From NCBI GenBank assembly GCA_003952965.2, contig CM025850.1, positions 26,045,797 through 26,109,796 of the forward strand: a stretch of 64,000 bases of DNA, in the 5' to 3' direction. Both the position numbers and the translations under genes were made by a program. The stretch comes from Morella rubra. Its lineage: Eukaryota; Streptophyta; Magnoliopsida; Fagales; Myricaceae. This document shows, piece after piece, positions 23,283 to 34,325 of this stretch; positions within the stretch are counted from its first letter, which is position 1, and the number at the start of each line of letters is the position of its first letter. The notes beneath the pieces are model-generated. The model made no database searches. It was not told the DNA's origin and saw nothing but the letters and a program-made list of their open reading frames with translations.

Positions 23283-23777
23283 TTATATTTGAACTACAAA
23301 TGTACATGTGCACATACTAGTGCCCTCGCAATAGCTTGAGGCAACCTTCAATCCTAGCCTGAATTTCCTGCTTCTGGTCCAGCTCAAATTGTCAGTAAAT
23401 GTTAGATCACCTAGTGTTCCTACACCTTCCTTGAGTGTCACTTGCAAATCCCTAGTCATAAGTGGCCTCTTTCCTTCACGTTCCATCACCACATGACTTC
23501 CAAATTCTTCTTCAGTTCAGTTATCATCATCCTCATTACTGAAATCACCTTCAAGCACAACAACGTCTAGCTTCACTGAGGATTCTGAACTAGATGTGAC
23601 AACACAGCCAGTGTGTGCATCAATCAAAACAATATGAATTGCAACACCCTGCTCTCTTTTTACCTTTCCACCAAGAAAGAGAGGAAGGGACAGCCGAGAT
23701 TTGAAGTGCAGCTGTAGATTTCTTCCATTAGGCCCCTTTATAAGTTTAAGAGAAGATCTGTAATTTTTGGCAATCAT
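23283..23777 (-). pseudogene. CBP60 (calmodulin-binding protein 60) fragment with a nonsense codon
   Basis: Minus-strand reading gives [20 protein letters not shown], then [35 protein letters not shown], a TGA (23,519-23,517), [25 protein letters not shown] and [18 protein letters not shown]. This is the conserved DNA-binding core of plant CBP60 regulators of immune and salicylate genes. The family has Trp after NEDDDN, so TGG-to-TGA fits. The frame continues unchanged past the stop. It then runs into unrelated sequence, with no recognisable next exon and no N- or C-terminal parts. A gene fragment, not functional. Confidence 0.87.
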
Positions 23778-24261
23778 TAGGTGAACAGATTACAGAGATA
23801 TCCTTAACAATTAAAAACCAGTAGCATTAACAAAGAAACGGGACAAAAGCCAAAAGGGTAAAACATGTAGCTAAGGAATATTCAGATCCAGTTCCAGAGG
23901 GATTTGGCTCTATGAACTCACAGTCAGTTAAGTGCTCCCACTCCAAGTCACATTAGACCAAGAGCAAAAACCCGGGAAGCACTAGTATAAGAGAAATGAA
24001 AATGGTGGGCCTTGTATTTGATACAGTTGCACATAAGACTTACAAGTGTAAGAAAATTTAGGAGATTAGAGGATTCTTGAGCAAGAGACTCGATTAACTT
24101 TAGAAGATTAGAGGCACACTGTGAAGACTCAACAAAAATAGGTGGCAACTAAAATCGAACATCTCATAATTGATAAAGCGAAAAGCTGAAGAAACGTCCA
24201 AATCAAGAATTTTCTGGTTTAGATTTAACCAAACGGTAAAATTAGAATGAAATTAGAGACA
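23778..24261. other. No gene recognised
   Basis: Between the CBP60 fragment and the LTR element. No further CBP60 exon or other protein similarity is visible. Confidence 0.35.
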
Positions 24262-24266
24262 GGAAG

Positions 24267-24822
24267 TGTTAGAATTATGTGCCCTCGATAACCAAATGAT
24301 TAATCCAACCCTAATATCTCATATGGAATATAGTTTGGTGGAAGGAATTAATTGTATGTAAAAGGGCATATTTGCAATAATCTCAAATTTCAGGGGTCAA
24401 TTACAATATGTTGATGGACTTGATTGTAATTAGTAGAAGCCCTAATTTTATTAGAAGAAGAGTTCTTCAGTTTAATCCTACGGCTGGAATTTGAGATCCA
24501 TAAGGATCTATGTCTTATGCTCTCTCTAGGGTTTCCCAAGGCCTATAAATATAACTGTTATATTCAAGGGGTTGGCCATCATAACTTATTAGAGAAATCC
24601 TAAAAGGAGAGAGTGACATAAATCCCTTAGGAGGCAAGACATCTGTGTTGCTATTCTGAATTGCTGGAGCTTTGGATTGGATCGTGAAGCGGGTTGAAAC
24701 TTGTGGATTCCCGAATTCCTGTATCAAGGTAAGTAATCGAATCCGCAATTGCAATTATAATCCTGATTGATGTTTTGTTGAAAACATGTTATTTATTTAG
24801 TTTAATTCCGCATAAACTATCA
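24267..24822 (+). repeat. 5' LTR
   Basis: 556 bp, TG...CA. Contains 'ggcctataaatata' near 24,540, a good TATA box for the element's own transcript. Few differences from the 3' LTR, mostly substitutions and 1-bp indels, so insertion is fairly recent. Confidence 0.93.
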
Positions 24823-24823
24823 G

Positions 24824-24839
24824 TGGTATCAAAGCCAGG
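24824..24839 (+). promoter_or_regulatory. Primer-binding site (initiator tRNA-Met type)
   Basis: TGGTATCAAAGCCAGG, one base from the 5' LTR end. It matches the usual plant TGGTATCAGAGCCAGG with one change. Confidence 0.88.
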
Positions 24840-25491
24840 TTGATATGATTGCAATTGTTAGATTATATGGACCTTGCTAATTTTTGATTGAGAATCAAAA
24901 GCCAAAACCCTTTCCGGTTACTGTTCACGCACTATTATGAATAGTGCAGAATTTTATTGTATGAAAATTCGTTTTACTGTTCACGTTTTTGTTCATGAAA
25001 TTAATTTTTATAATGAGTTATGAACAGTAAACGTTTGGAATTACTTCAAAAAAAAAAATTATTCATGAGATGAACAGTGCCACTGGAGATTGGCTGGTGC
25101 CAGACTGGCCAGTGGCTGGCCACAGGCCAGAACTGCATTCCCGCAAGGGGCCAGCGGCGCCCAGGGCATTGAGATGCCCTAGGTCAAACGCTTGGTGCCT
25201 CAGGTAGGGCAACAGTTGCCCTACCCGGCCCAAAGTTGGGCTGGGTCAAAAAATAATTGCGTATTGGGCTGGGTTCTAACCCATAAGCTGGCTGGGCTCG
25301 GAAGCCAACCCAACGCTTGGGTCGGGCTAGGTTGTGAACCTAGCCTACGCGCCAAGCTGGACCGGCTTGATTGGTCCGACCCTAGACCAGTCTGACTGGT
25401 TTGGCAGGGGTCCGGCCAATTTGACCGGTCTAGCCCAGTTGACGGTTTGACCTGTTAACGGTTGACCAACAGAAAAAAAAAAAAAAAAAAA

Positions 25492-25708
25492 GGAAAAAAT
25501 TCACTTTGCACCCCTTAACTTTGGGGTCATCTCTAAGTTGCACCCACTTTTATTGATTTCGTTACATTAATACCTCAAACTACCATTTTACGTTAATTTC
25601 CACCCTCCAGCTCAAATTGCCGTTACTTCTCACGGCTGACCATGGACGTGCCATCCACGTGACCACTTAAACAATTTTCTTCCCATTTTGCCCCTTCCCT
25701 TTAATGAA
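25492..25708 (+). repeat. MULE terminal inverted repeat, left
   Basis: Pairs with 32,546-32,761 along its whole length (for example taccattttacgttaattt and gaccatggacgtgcc shared). A CACGTG G-box-like core lies in 'atccacgtgacc'. Confidence 0.93.
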
Positions 25709-26972
25709 TTTTAGTCGTCGAACGTCCATTCCAACAACCTATCTAACTGTTTGAAAGGAACTCCTTCTCTTAGACGATACCAGTGGCCTCCATTGTCTTC
25801 GGCGGTTACCATTGGGTGATTCCAGTTGCAAGATTTCAAGAGTTCTCGGATTTGGTACAGGTATGGCCTTCGGATCTTGATTAATGCTGAGTTCTTCTCT
25901 GCTATTTTAGGGTTTGGGTGATTGTATGTTAGTTTGTAGGCAAGTTTAGGGCTTTAGACGAAATCGATGAATGTTAATTGATCATGACATTTCTATGTAC
26001 TCTTAAGTCCATCCATGCATAAAGCGAAAGGGAGAAGTTGTTTGCAGTTGTCTGTTTTGAATTTTAAAACCTCACTGGGTACCGTGGTCCCCCTTTGTCC
26101 CCACGGTTGATTCTGTTGGCTGACAATTTTTTACTGTCGAAGTCAGAGCAAGTGGTCCTATAAATTAGATGTTTTGTTGTTTCTACACCTTAAAGTACAT
26201 TATTTTGATGGCAATGGGTCTGGGTCCCTTTATGCACGTTCTTGGACTCATAAATTAGACCAAATCTAGTTGGTGGGTCACTTTGTTTAGTGCTTAGGTT
26301 CGACCTTTTTTAGTTAAGCTTGTTGGTTGGTGTTCCACGTGACTCTATATCTTTTGCCTTTGTTTAGTGTATGGCAAAAATATCTTTCACGATATTATTG
26401 CTGCATTTTGAATAGTTGTACTACATAATTTCTTTGCTAAGGGCTTGTACATTATGGAAGATCATGTTCGATCATTTTGTAAACATATTATTTCAATGAG
26501 AATGAATTCTTTAGCAGGTGAATTTCCTAGCGAGTTTGCTCTATACTATAGTGATTTTTGTCACGGGGGTTACTTTGTCACACTATCATATACAAATGAT
26601 GTTCAAAGAAAGATCAAGATCCTTGCAAAGTACTAACCTAGCATGTTTGGTTACTTTGTCACACTATCTTCCTTTTCTATTTTTGCCGTGTATGCTAGGC
26701 AGTTAGAGGGGACATTTATGGAATGCTCTATGTTCGTATATTGGCAGCTTATATTTTTATTATTGTCCTATATGTTTATAAATTGTCCTGTATGTATATT
26801 GGATAGTTACTAATGTCATTTATTATATTCTTATTATTGTTCTCTATATTTATAAATTGTCCTGTATGTATATTGGCAGCTTACTATTGTCATTTATTAT
26901 ATTTTGTATTATTGTCCTCTATGTTTATAAATTAATATGTATTTTGACATATATGAAATGTATTTGATTTAG
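25709..26972. other. MULE 5' non-coding region
   Basis: Between the left TIR and the first transposase exon. Contains repeated 'ttataaattgtcctgtatg' phrases at about 26,775-26,935 and no protein-like ORF. Probably promoter, 5' UTR and intron. Confidence 0.5.
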
Positions 26973-29900
26973 GTGCTTTATTCCAAATCAGACATGGCTC
27001 CTGAGTTTTTTCTATTCGAGGTGCATTACGGTGGACGGTTTAGTAGGCAGTTTGGGTGCACTTATGTTGGGGGAGATGTAGACGTGTACGATGAACCATA
27101 CGATCCAGATTGCCTATCTTTCTTTGAGCTGGTGGCCATTGTGAAGCCATTTGGTTATAAGGCTGGTGATCTTGTTTACTACAAGCAGCCAACGAAAAAT
27201 CTGGATGAAGGGTTGCAGCTTGTGTCCTCAGACCATGATGTTCTGAAAATGGTCAAGTGTCATGAGGGACAGTCTGTCATAGTGTTGTACGTGGTGTCAT
27301 TCGATGACAGTGGAGTGGGCATAAATATTGGTGAGGAGGCTGTACATCCTATGTCGGAGGAAAGGAACGACGTCATTTGGGGTTGAATGATCCATTTTGG
27401 GATCAAGTCCTTAACTCTGATGAAGAGCTTTTTGATGTTGGTGTAGACCACACTAACATACATGGTGCGGGACCATCATCAATTGGAGGTCATACATTAT
27501 CTGGTACCGAGGTTGGTTATGAGACAGCTGCTGTGGGGGATGATAGAGGTGATGATGACATAGCTGATGATGCGGGGGGTGATGGACATGATGATGAGGG
27601 GGGTGATGGGCGTGATGACGAGGGGCATCGTGAAGGAAGGAGAGGCAAGGCTCCTATGAGAGAAGCTGATGAACATGAATCAGATATAAGTGAAGGTAAA
27701 ATGTATAGTGTAATGTTTACTTTTTAGTGTAATGTTTACTAACATAAGTTAACAAATAACGTTTCATCTCTGTGCTGCAGGTATTGGCTCTGATATCGCA
27801 AGAAGTGATATTTTGGTCTCTCTAAAGGCAGCAATGAGGCAGAAGATGCAAGCAATTTACTTGAGCCATATCGTGGCCCTGAGTTTCAAGAGACAGACAT
27901 GGCTGCCCCTATTCTTAAGCTCGGGATGAAGTTTCCATCCTCCAAATTGTTCAGAGAGGCAGTACATGAGGAAAATATATCAAAGGGAAAGGACATACGG
28001 TTTAAGAAGAACTATTCGGATAAGGTGATTGTCCTATGTCGGGATGCACCGTGTCGCGAGTACAAAGTATACGCTCGATGGATGAAAGGGGAGATGACAT
28101 TCCAAATCAGAAGTTTCAAAGGTAACCATCGATGCACGAGGAAGTATCGAAGCTCGCTCGTGGGATCTAGGTTTATCACCAATAAGTACATAGAGCAATT
28201 CAAAACACAGCCTAACATGCAAGTGGAGTCCATAAGTCAAGAAGTCAAGAGGACATGGAAGGTGGATGTTAGTGCTGGATAAGTGTATCGTGCTAGGAGA
28301 AATGCACGAGCTAGAGTGTTTGGAAAATATTCGGAGCAATATCATCGTCTCTGGGACTGCGCAGCGACCTTGAGGGAGACCAATAGAGGCAGTTGTGCTC
28401 TGGTGAAATTAGAGAGGTTACCTCCTGAATTGACACCCACTTTCTAGCGATGCTATGTTTCACTGGCAGCAATGAAGGCAGGCTTTAAGGAGGGCTGCAG
28501 GCCCTTGATTGGACTCAATGGGTGCTTCTTGAAGGGCTCATTCAAGGGACAACTTTTGACTGCCGTTTCAAGAGATGCGAATGATAATATGTATCCGATT
28601 GCGATGCAGCGGTTGAGGCAGAAACAAAGAAAAGTTGGACTTGGTTCCTTGAGACGTTGATCTCGGATTTAGGTCAACCGCCCTTTTGTGGTTGGTCCTT
28701 TATTTATGACCGTCAAAAGGTAATATGTACAAGTTTTGCTGATACATTGTGTACTTATGCGTATTACTTGTTTCTCTTTGTCCTCAATTATACTAAAACG
28801 AATCTGTGCATCTAAATCAGTTACCTATATGTGTCATGTAGGCCTTATACCGAGCTTCGAGGAGGTAATACCTAATGCAAACCATCGGATATGCATTAGG
28901 CATCTTTATGCCAACTTTCGAGATGCTGGACATCGAGGACTCGCCCTGAAAGACAAGCTATGAGCTGCTGCATCGGCGTACATAGAGTACAAATTTTTGT
29001 CAATCATGGATGAATTGAAGAAGCTGTCCGAACCTGCTTGGAAGTATCTGAATGACATCAACCCAAGACAATGGTCGAGGGCGTACTTCAATCCGGATGT
29101 GAAGTCTGATCTCCTGGTTAACAACCTCACCGAACGTTTCAATTCGTACATTCTGAAGGCCCGTGACAAGCCAATCATCACCATGTTTGAGATGATTTGA
29201 AGAAACTGATGAAACGATATCAGTTCAAAAGGTCGAGGCATGGAGAAGTATGAAGGGGTCATTTGCCCCAAGATTTTGGACAAGCTTGAGGCCAAGAGAG
29301 GAGTCATGCCATTGCCTACCAACATATGCTGGTCAAGGCCTATTTGAAGTGGAGCATAGATATAACAATTTGTGGTTAACTTACAACTTCGAAGATGTGG
29401 GTGTCGAAAGTGGGACATGACGGGTATACCGTGCCCCCATGCCTATTTAGCGATTTTGTACGACAGGGGGAAACTCGGAAAACTATGTACACCCCTGGTA
29501 TAGCAAAAATATGTACATGTTGAGCTACAGCTCGATCATATATTCGATGCCTGATGAAGATCAATGGAGGAAAACAAACTACGATTCGGTTCAACCTCTT
29601 TTGTGAGAACACAACCTGGTAGGCCCAAAAAGCTCAGAAAGAGAGGTCAAGACGAGCCACGCAGTAACAGTACAAGGATGAAGAAGACTGGAACACCGAT
29701 GACGTGTTCAGAATGCGAGCAGCTTGGACACAATAAGAGGACCTGCCCTAGAAGAAAGGCAGCGATGAGACGTGCACACACGAGGGCTCCAACAGCCCCT
29801 TTCATTAAGGACGAATCTTTTGCACCAGCGGATGAGTTGGGAATGAATGAGCTATGACATGCCACCATTTTTTAGTTAAGTAACACAATAAGTATACTGG

Positions 29901-30672
29901 TTTAATGAATATGGTCTTTTTTTGCTGTAGTTGTTGTCCCCCCGTATTTTCAATGCCAGCTCAACCATCTACAGAAGCTAGTCAATCCACCCAACCTGCA
30001 GTGCAAAATAACAAGAAATGGAAGAAGAAAGCTGGAAGTTCTTCCCAAGCTTCTCAAAGCTCTATGGCTGGAACAGAAATTCCAGTGGAAGATCTGAATG
30101 TACTCTCTAGCTGCCTTCTCTTTTTCCTACACGTCTATTTATTAGGAGTCATGCCATTACTATTAACTGTGTTTCCATTTTGATTCTGTGTTTGGTTAGC
30201 CATTAGTTCATGTAACTGCATCAGCTCAACCTTCAAGAGATGCCTTTCAACCTAATCCAACAGCACGAAGGGCTGCCTCTCAACCTAATCTAGCAGGAAC
30301 AAGGGCTGCACCAAAGTTCACTGTCATAAGAAACACTGCATCACAATCGGACTCTTCCATTGCATCTAGAGTGCATCGAAGGTCTACAAGGAAGCAAGGT
30401 GAAGTTGGCAGTAAGTCAAGTGGGGGGCTAGCCAAGGGGAACGTGAGATTGTAGACTTGACTACCGAGGCAAATATACCAAGTCAGCTATCACCAGATCC
30501 CATATCGTGGTCCACCCCAGATACCCTGTGGGCCAAGTTTGGCCCTGGTTTTATGGCTGCACAGAAGCAGCAAGCTGGAAGCTCTAGCAGATTGGTGGTC
30601 CCAACCATTGACCAGGCCTTAAAGAGGGTTGAAGAAAATAAGAAGACAAAGGCTTCTAACAAGAAATGATAG
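26973..30672 (+). pseudogene. MuDR-family MULE transposase, decayed
   Basis: Domains in order: an N-terminal domain from 26,994 (MAPEFFLFEVHYGG) typical of plant MULE proteins; an acidic linker (27,500-27,690); an intron about 27,694-27,780; the Mutator DNA-binding domain at 27,899-28,282; the MULE transposase core at 28,300-29,200 (GRPLIGLNGCFLKG-like, SFIYDRQK, ANHRICIRHLYANFR); a SWIM zinc finger near 29,395 (CGCRKWDMTGIPCPHA); a CCHC knuckle at 29,702 (CSECEQLGHNKRTC); and a low-complexity tail ending at 30,669. Damage: frame shifts near 27,370 and elsewhere, in-frame TAA about 28,280, TAG about 28,446, and breaks around 29,200-29,560. The first catalytic Asp is Asn (GLNGC for the usual GxDGC). 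Inactive. Confidence 0.9.
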
Positions 30673-31386
30673 CTAGTTTGTGAAATGTATAAGTTCTTTA
30701 TTATTTTGAACTTTCCTAGCTAATCTGGTTGGGCTGCAATTTGGGGCCAAGTTTGGGTGATTTTGTGAAAAGTATAATCTGTTTGCACTTGAGACATGGC
30801 TACTGAATCTTGTTTCTTTGTTATCTGGTTGGGTCTGGTTATGTAAAGTTTGCTCAACCATTGTGCATCTTGCACTTTTGAAGTTCACATATTATGGAAT
30901 GCTGTGCATCTTGGAATCTGTACATATTATGGAATCTGTGAACAATGTTCGAAGTTCACATATCATTTATTATATGCGGCAAAATGATGCTCGGGCTGTT
31001 CTGGTCGGGACACTTAGGCTCGGGCTGCTTGGGCTCATGATACTTCAGAGAGGTCCGGGCTGCTCAGGCTTGTTCTGCTCAGGATGCTCGGGCTCATTAA
31101 GCCATTATATGCAGGGCTGCACTTTATGGAGTCTAAAACGTTGAAAATGGGCAAAAACCAAATTCAACAAGGAGTTGACTAATACATTGAAAATAAAAAA
31201 GGCTGCACTTAGGCAAGCTAATACATTGTTCGAGGCATTACAGGTTACTAATACATCTTAAAAAAACTAAGGATCTTAATGCCTTGATTGCAAAATGCCA
31301 TTACTAGATTATAAAAAATAAGTCTCTCAAAAGCAAACTACAAAAGATTGTCCATATCGTGCGCCACTCAAGTTACAGTTTTTCAA
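30673..31386. other. Spacer between the convergent MULE genes
   Basis: Contains repeated 'cattatatgc', 'gggctgctcgggctc' and 'acatattatggaat' phrases. No protein-like ORF. Confidence 0.45.
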
Positions 31387-32419
31387 TTATGGTGCCAAGG
31401 CTGGGCAAAGACCCACTACCTTTCCCCTGACATAAACTGATGGCAACAGCAACATGAACAACACAACAATTACCACCAACAGTCTCCCGTAGAATTTCAA
31501 GTCTTCATTGTGACTGAATTTTGTGGAAGCCAACTCTAAGCGAAGGCGGTTTGTGAGATTGCGTTCCATAGTCAAATTGCATTTCAAGGAGTCCTCCTCC
31601 TCCACGTGTGTCTTCTCATGCCTCTCCCGAAGACGTCTTAAAACCCTCCTTCCATGAACACACATAGAAGGGTCAAACCAACTGAAAAATTGGCATGATC
31701 TCCAAACTGACATTATATGAAGAAACTTTAAAAACCAACAGTAAACAAGAGTGCCTACTAAAATATAGAACTAGAAAACGATGGATTACATTGTGGTTGA
31801 CACAGGTAAAAAACCTTCTACCAAAATTTCCTTCTGTGTAGGCAGTCTTCAAGCATGAATGAACCCCACACCAACAAAGAGGGTTGTTCTTGGGATCTCC
31901 AACCCAACTCGTTACCGAACCTCCAGTACTTGGTGATGATTGTGCATCACTGAATGAACATGATACAAACTCCATTAACAAACTGAGTTAAGATGACAAA
32001 TTAATTCTATGTCTTAAAGGTAGAAATTTAAGCATTCGGAAAAAATTGATAAGGAGACAGTTTAATAAAAAAGGGAAAAAATTAACAATTGCAGACATGG
32101 AGGTTTTGCAAACTGAAAAAAGGACCATATAGTTAAATAGAAGCAATAACAGCAGATCCAAAAAACCAACTTCCACAGTGGAACTCTTAGGGAACTCTAC
32201 AGATGCTAAAATTCAGCAAAACCTTCTACCTCGAGCATATCAAAGAGAAAACCATATGGAACTCTTGGGGGAACTCTACAGAAGCCTAAAATACTGCAAA
32301 ACCACAAAACATAGCAGATCAAAAAAACCCACTACGTATGCATGAAGGAGCGTAATAAAATATACACACAGATGCAAAATAAGCTAGGAAAGCTTCAACA
32401 TTTACCAGTGTGAAGCCAT
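31387..32419 (-). CDS. GRF-type zinc-finger protein with coiled coil and C-terminal membrane segment, carried in the MULE
   Basis: A short first exon (32,419-32,406, MASHC across the junction) joins exon 31,982-31,790, which holds a GRF zinc finger: CWCG, then KTAYTEGNFGRRFFTC. The next exon (about 31,700-31,387) continues CQFFSWFDPSM and completes the finger. It then has a charged, probably coiled-coil stretch (RRVLRRLRERHEKTHVEEED and on) and a hydrophobic segment (LLVVIVVLFMLLLPSVYV) before the stop. GRF fingers bind single-stranded nucleic acid in other proteins. The exon 2/exon 3 phase does not join cleanly with the splice sites I see, so one splice choice is wrong or the gene is slightly damaged. 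It lies tail-to-tail with the transposase gene. Function in the element is unknown. Confidence 0.6.
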
Positions 32420-32545
32420 CCTGCAGCCTCTCGCCGGAGAAGAAAATGGTGTCGCACGGTAGCTTGTCATCGGAGAGAAGCTAGGGCTCAGCGACTTCAA
32501 CCAAAATCATTTGTGTTGGGTGGGGGAAATGTTTAACGTTTATAT

Positions 32546-32761
32546 TTCATTAAAGGGAAGGGGCAAAACGGGAAGACAATTGTTTAAGTGGTCACGTGGA
32601 CGGCACGTCCATGGTCAGTCGTGAGAAGTAACGACAATTTGAGCTGAAGGGTGGAAATTAACGTAAAATGGTAGTTTGAGGTATTAATGTAACGAAATCA
32701 ATAAAAGTGGGTGCAACTTAGAAATGACCTTAAAGTTAAGGGTACAAAGTGAATTTTCCCC
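32546..32761 (-). repeat. MULE terminal inverted repeat, right
   Basis: Inverted partner of 25,492-25,708, followed by an A-rich tract consistent with the target duplication. Confidence 0.93.
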
Positions 32762-32770
32762 TAAAAAAAA

Positions 32771-33455
32771 ATTGGGATTTTCTTCCAATTTTTGGGTGCT
32801 AAAAAGGATTAATTATTGTAATTTTTCCTATGGTCTCTATTATCAATAAATAGGAGTTTTACTTGATTAAAATTGGTTAAAGCCAAAATGGATAAGACCG
32901 ATTTTAATTTTGTAAAATTTTCTTGTTTATCTCTTGGGAAGATAAGTGTCTACATCTCAGTGGGAGTGTCTACTAAAATAGTGACATAAACTCATAAGAA
33001 TTTGGAACAGGATCCGATTAAGAACGCCTTTTGGAAATGATCACTGTCAGGTTAAAGGTTGTTCTATCATAATTCGGTATTGTCCTTAGACCTAAGAGGC
33101 TTGTATTTATTCATGTATTATGTATACATACTTTGACGTTGTCAACCGGTGATGTCCATTCAGGACTATATACGGACATGTTGGGTTGTGTGCGTGATGG
33201 ATGAGTTGTATGAATGCTCAACAAGGAATCCACCAGTCTCTTGGAGAGACAGTATATTCAGTTAATGTTTCATATAAGAGTTGGACCAAAAGAAATCGGG
33301 CCGGTGTGTTTTGCAAAACTATTTATGAATACATAAAAGTATATTATATATATTTCAAAATTGTTTTGTGGTCCAACTGAGTTGTGAACTAAGAAATCAA
33401 AGTTTACATGAGATAGGGACATGGTGATATTTGGTTCTGAGGGCAAGTGGGAGAT
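32771..33455 (+). other. 3' internal region of the LTR element
   Basis: About 685 bp without coding potential, ending in the purine tract ggcaagtgggagat next to the 3' LTR. Confidence 0.7.
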
Positions 33456-34010
33456 TGTTAGAATTATGTGCCCTCGATAACCAAATGATTAATCCAGTCC
33501 TAATATCTCATATGGAATATAGTTTGGTGGAAGAAATTAATTGTATGTAAAAGGGGCATATTTGCAATAATCTCAAATTTCAGGGTCAATTACAATATGT
33601 TGATGGACTTGATTGTAATTAGTAGAAGCCCTAATTTTATTAGAAGAAGAGTTCTTCAGTTTAATCCTACGGCTGGAATTTGAGATCCCTAAGGATCCTA
33701 TGTCTTATGCTCTCTCTAGGGTTTCCCAAGGCCTATAAATATAACTGTTATATTCAAGGGTTGGCCATCATAACCTATTAGAGAAATCCCTAAAAAGAGA
33801 GAGTGACATAAATCCCTTAGGAGGCAAGACATCTGTGTTGCTATTCTGAATCGCTGGAGCTTTGGATTGGATCGTGAAGCGGGTTGAAACTTGTGGATTC
33901 CTGAATTCCTGTATCAAGGTAAGTAATCGATCCAAATTGCAATTATAATCCTGATTGATGTTTTGTTAAAAACATGTTATTTATTTAGTTTAATTCTGCA
34001 TAAACTATCA
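33456..34010 (+). repeat. 3' LTR
   Basis: 555 bp, TGTTAG...ACTATCA, direct copy of 24,267-24,822, followed by the GGAAG duplication. Confidence 0.93.
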
Positions 34011-34139
34011 GGAAGTACCTCAAAACAGAGCTCATAAAATCGCGAAATGCCCAGCATGGATTTGAAATCGCAAAATGCAAAGAATGGAGCAGAAATTACG
34101 AAATGATGACGATTCTCAAGATCTAAAATCGCGACGTCC

Positions 34140-34325
34140 AGCCCTTCGTGATTTGAATTTTCAATCGCGGGTCAGCCTCAAACGGGTCGGGAGAACCTCA
34201 AAACGGGTCTCAGCATTTTAATTGACGTGTTCGTATGTGAGCGGCCAGATCTCCAACTTTATATCTCCTCCGTCTGTCAGCACCGCTCAGCACAATAAGC
34301 CTCAACATATTAACCGAACCCCACT
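34140..34325. repeat. Right arm of the long-range inverted repeat
   Basis: Reverse complement of 21,826-22,030, ending 'aacatattaaccgaacccc'. The ORF just beyond on the minus strand (34,324-34,533) has no protein similarity I recognise. Confidence 0.7.

Larger units (their letters stand above)
25492..32761 (+). mobile_element. Mutator-like element (MULE), nested in the LTR element
   Basis: Terminal inverted repeats of ~217 bp (25,492-25,708 and 32,546-32,761) begin GGAAAAAATTCACTTTG / GGGGAAAATTCACTTTG inward. A ~9-bp A-rich target duplication fits at the edges, but the flanks are poly-A, so its exact length is uncertain. Inside are a decayed MuDR-type transposase gene on the plus strand and a GRF-zinc-finger gene on the minus strand. 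Insertion into the LTR element's internal region makes it younger than that element. Confidence 0.93.
24267..34010 (+). mobile_element. LTR retrotransposon (non-autonomous, LARD/TRIM-like) interrupted by a Mutator-like element
   Basis: Two ~555-bp direct LTRs start TGTTAG and end ACTATCA. They are flanked by an exact 5-bp duplication GGAAG (24,262-24,266 and 34,011-34,015). The 5' LTR is followed by a primer-binding site complementary to initiator tRNA-Met (tggtatcaaagccagg, from 24,824), and the 3' LTR is preceded by a purine tract (ggcaagtgggagat). After removing the nested Mutator-like element, the internal region is only ~1.35 kb and has no gag, protease, integrase or reverse transcriptase. 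It must have moved in trans. The PBS and 5-bp duplication suit Ty1/copia-type machinery, but superfamily cannot be fixed without pol. Confidence 0.93.
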
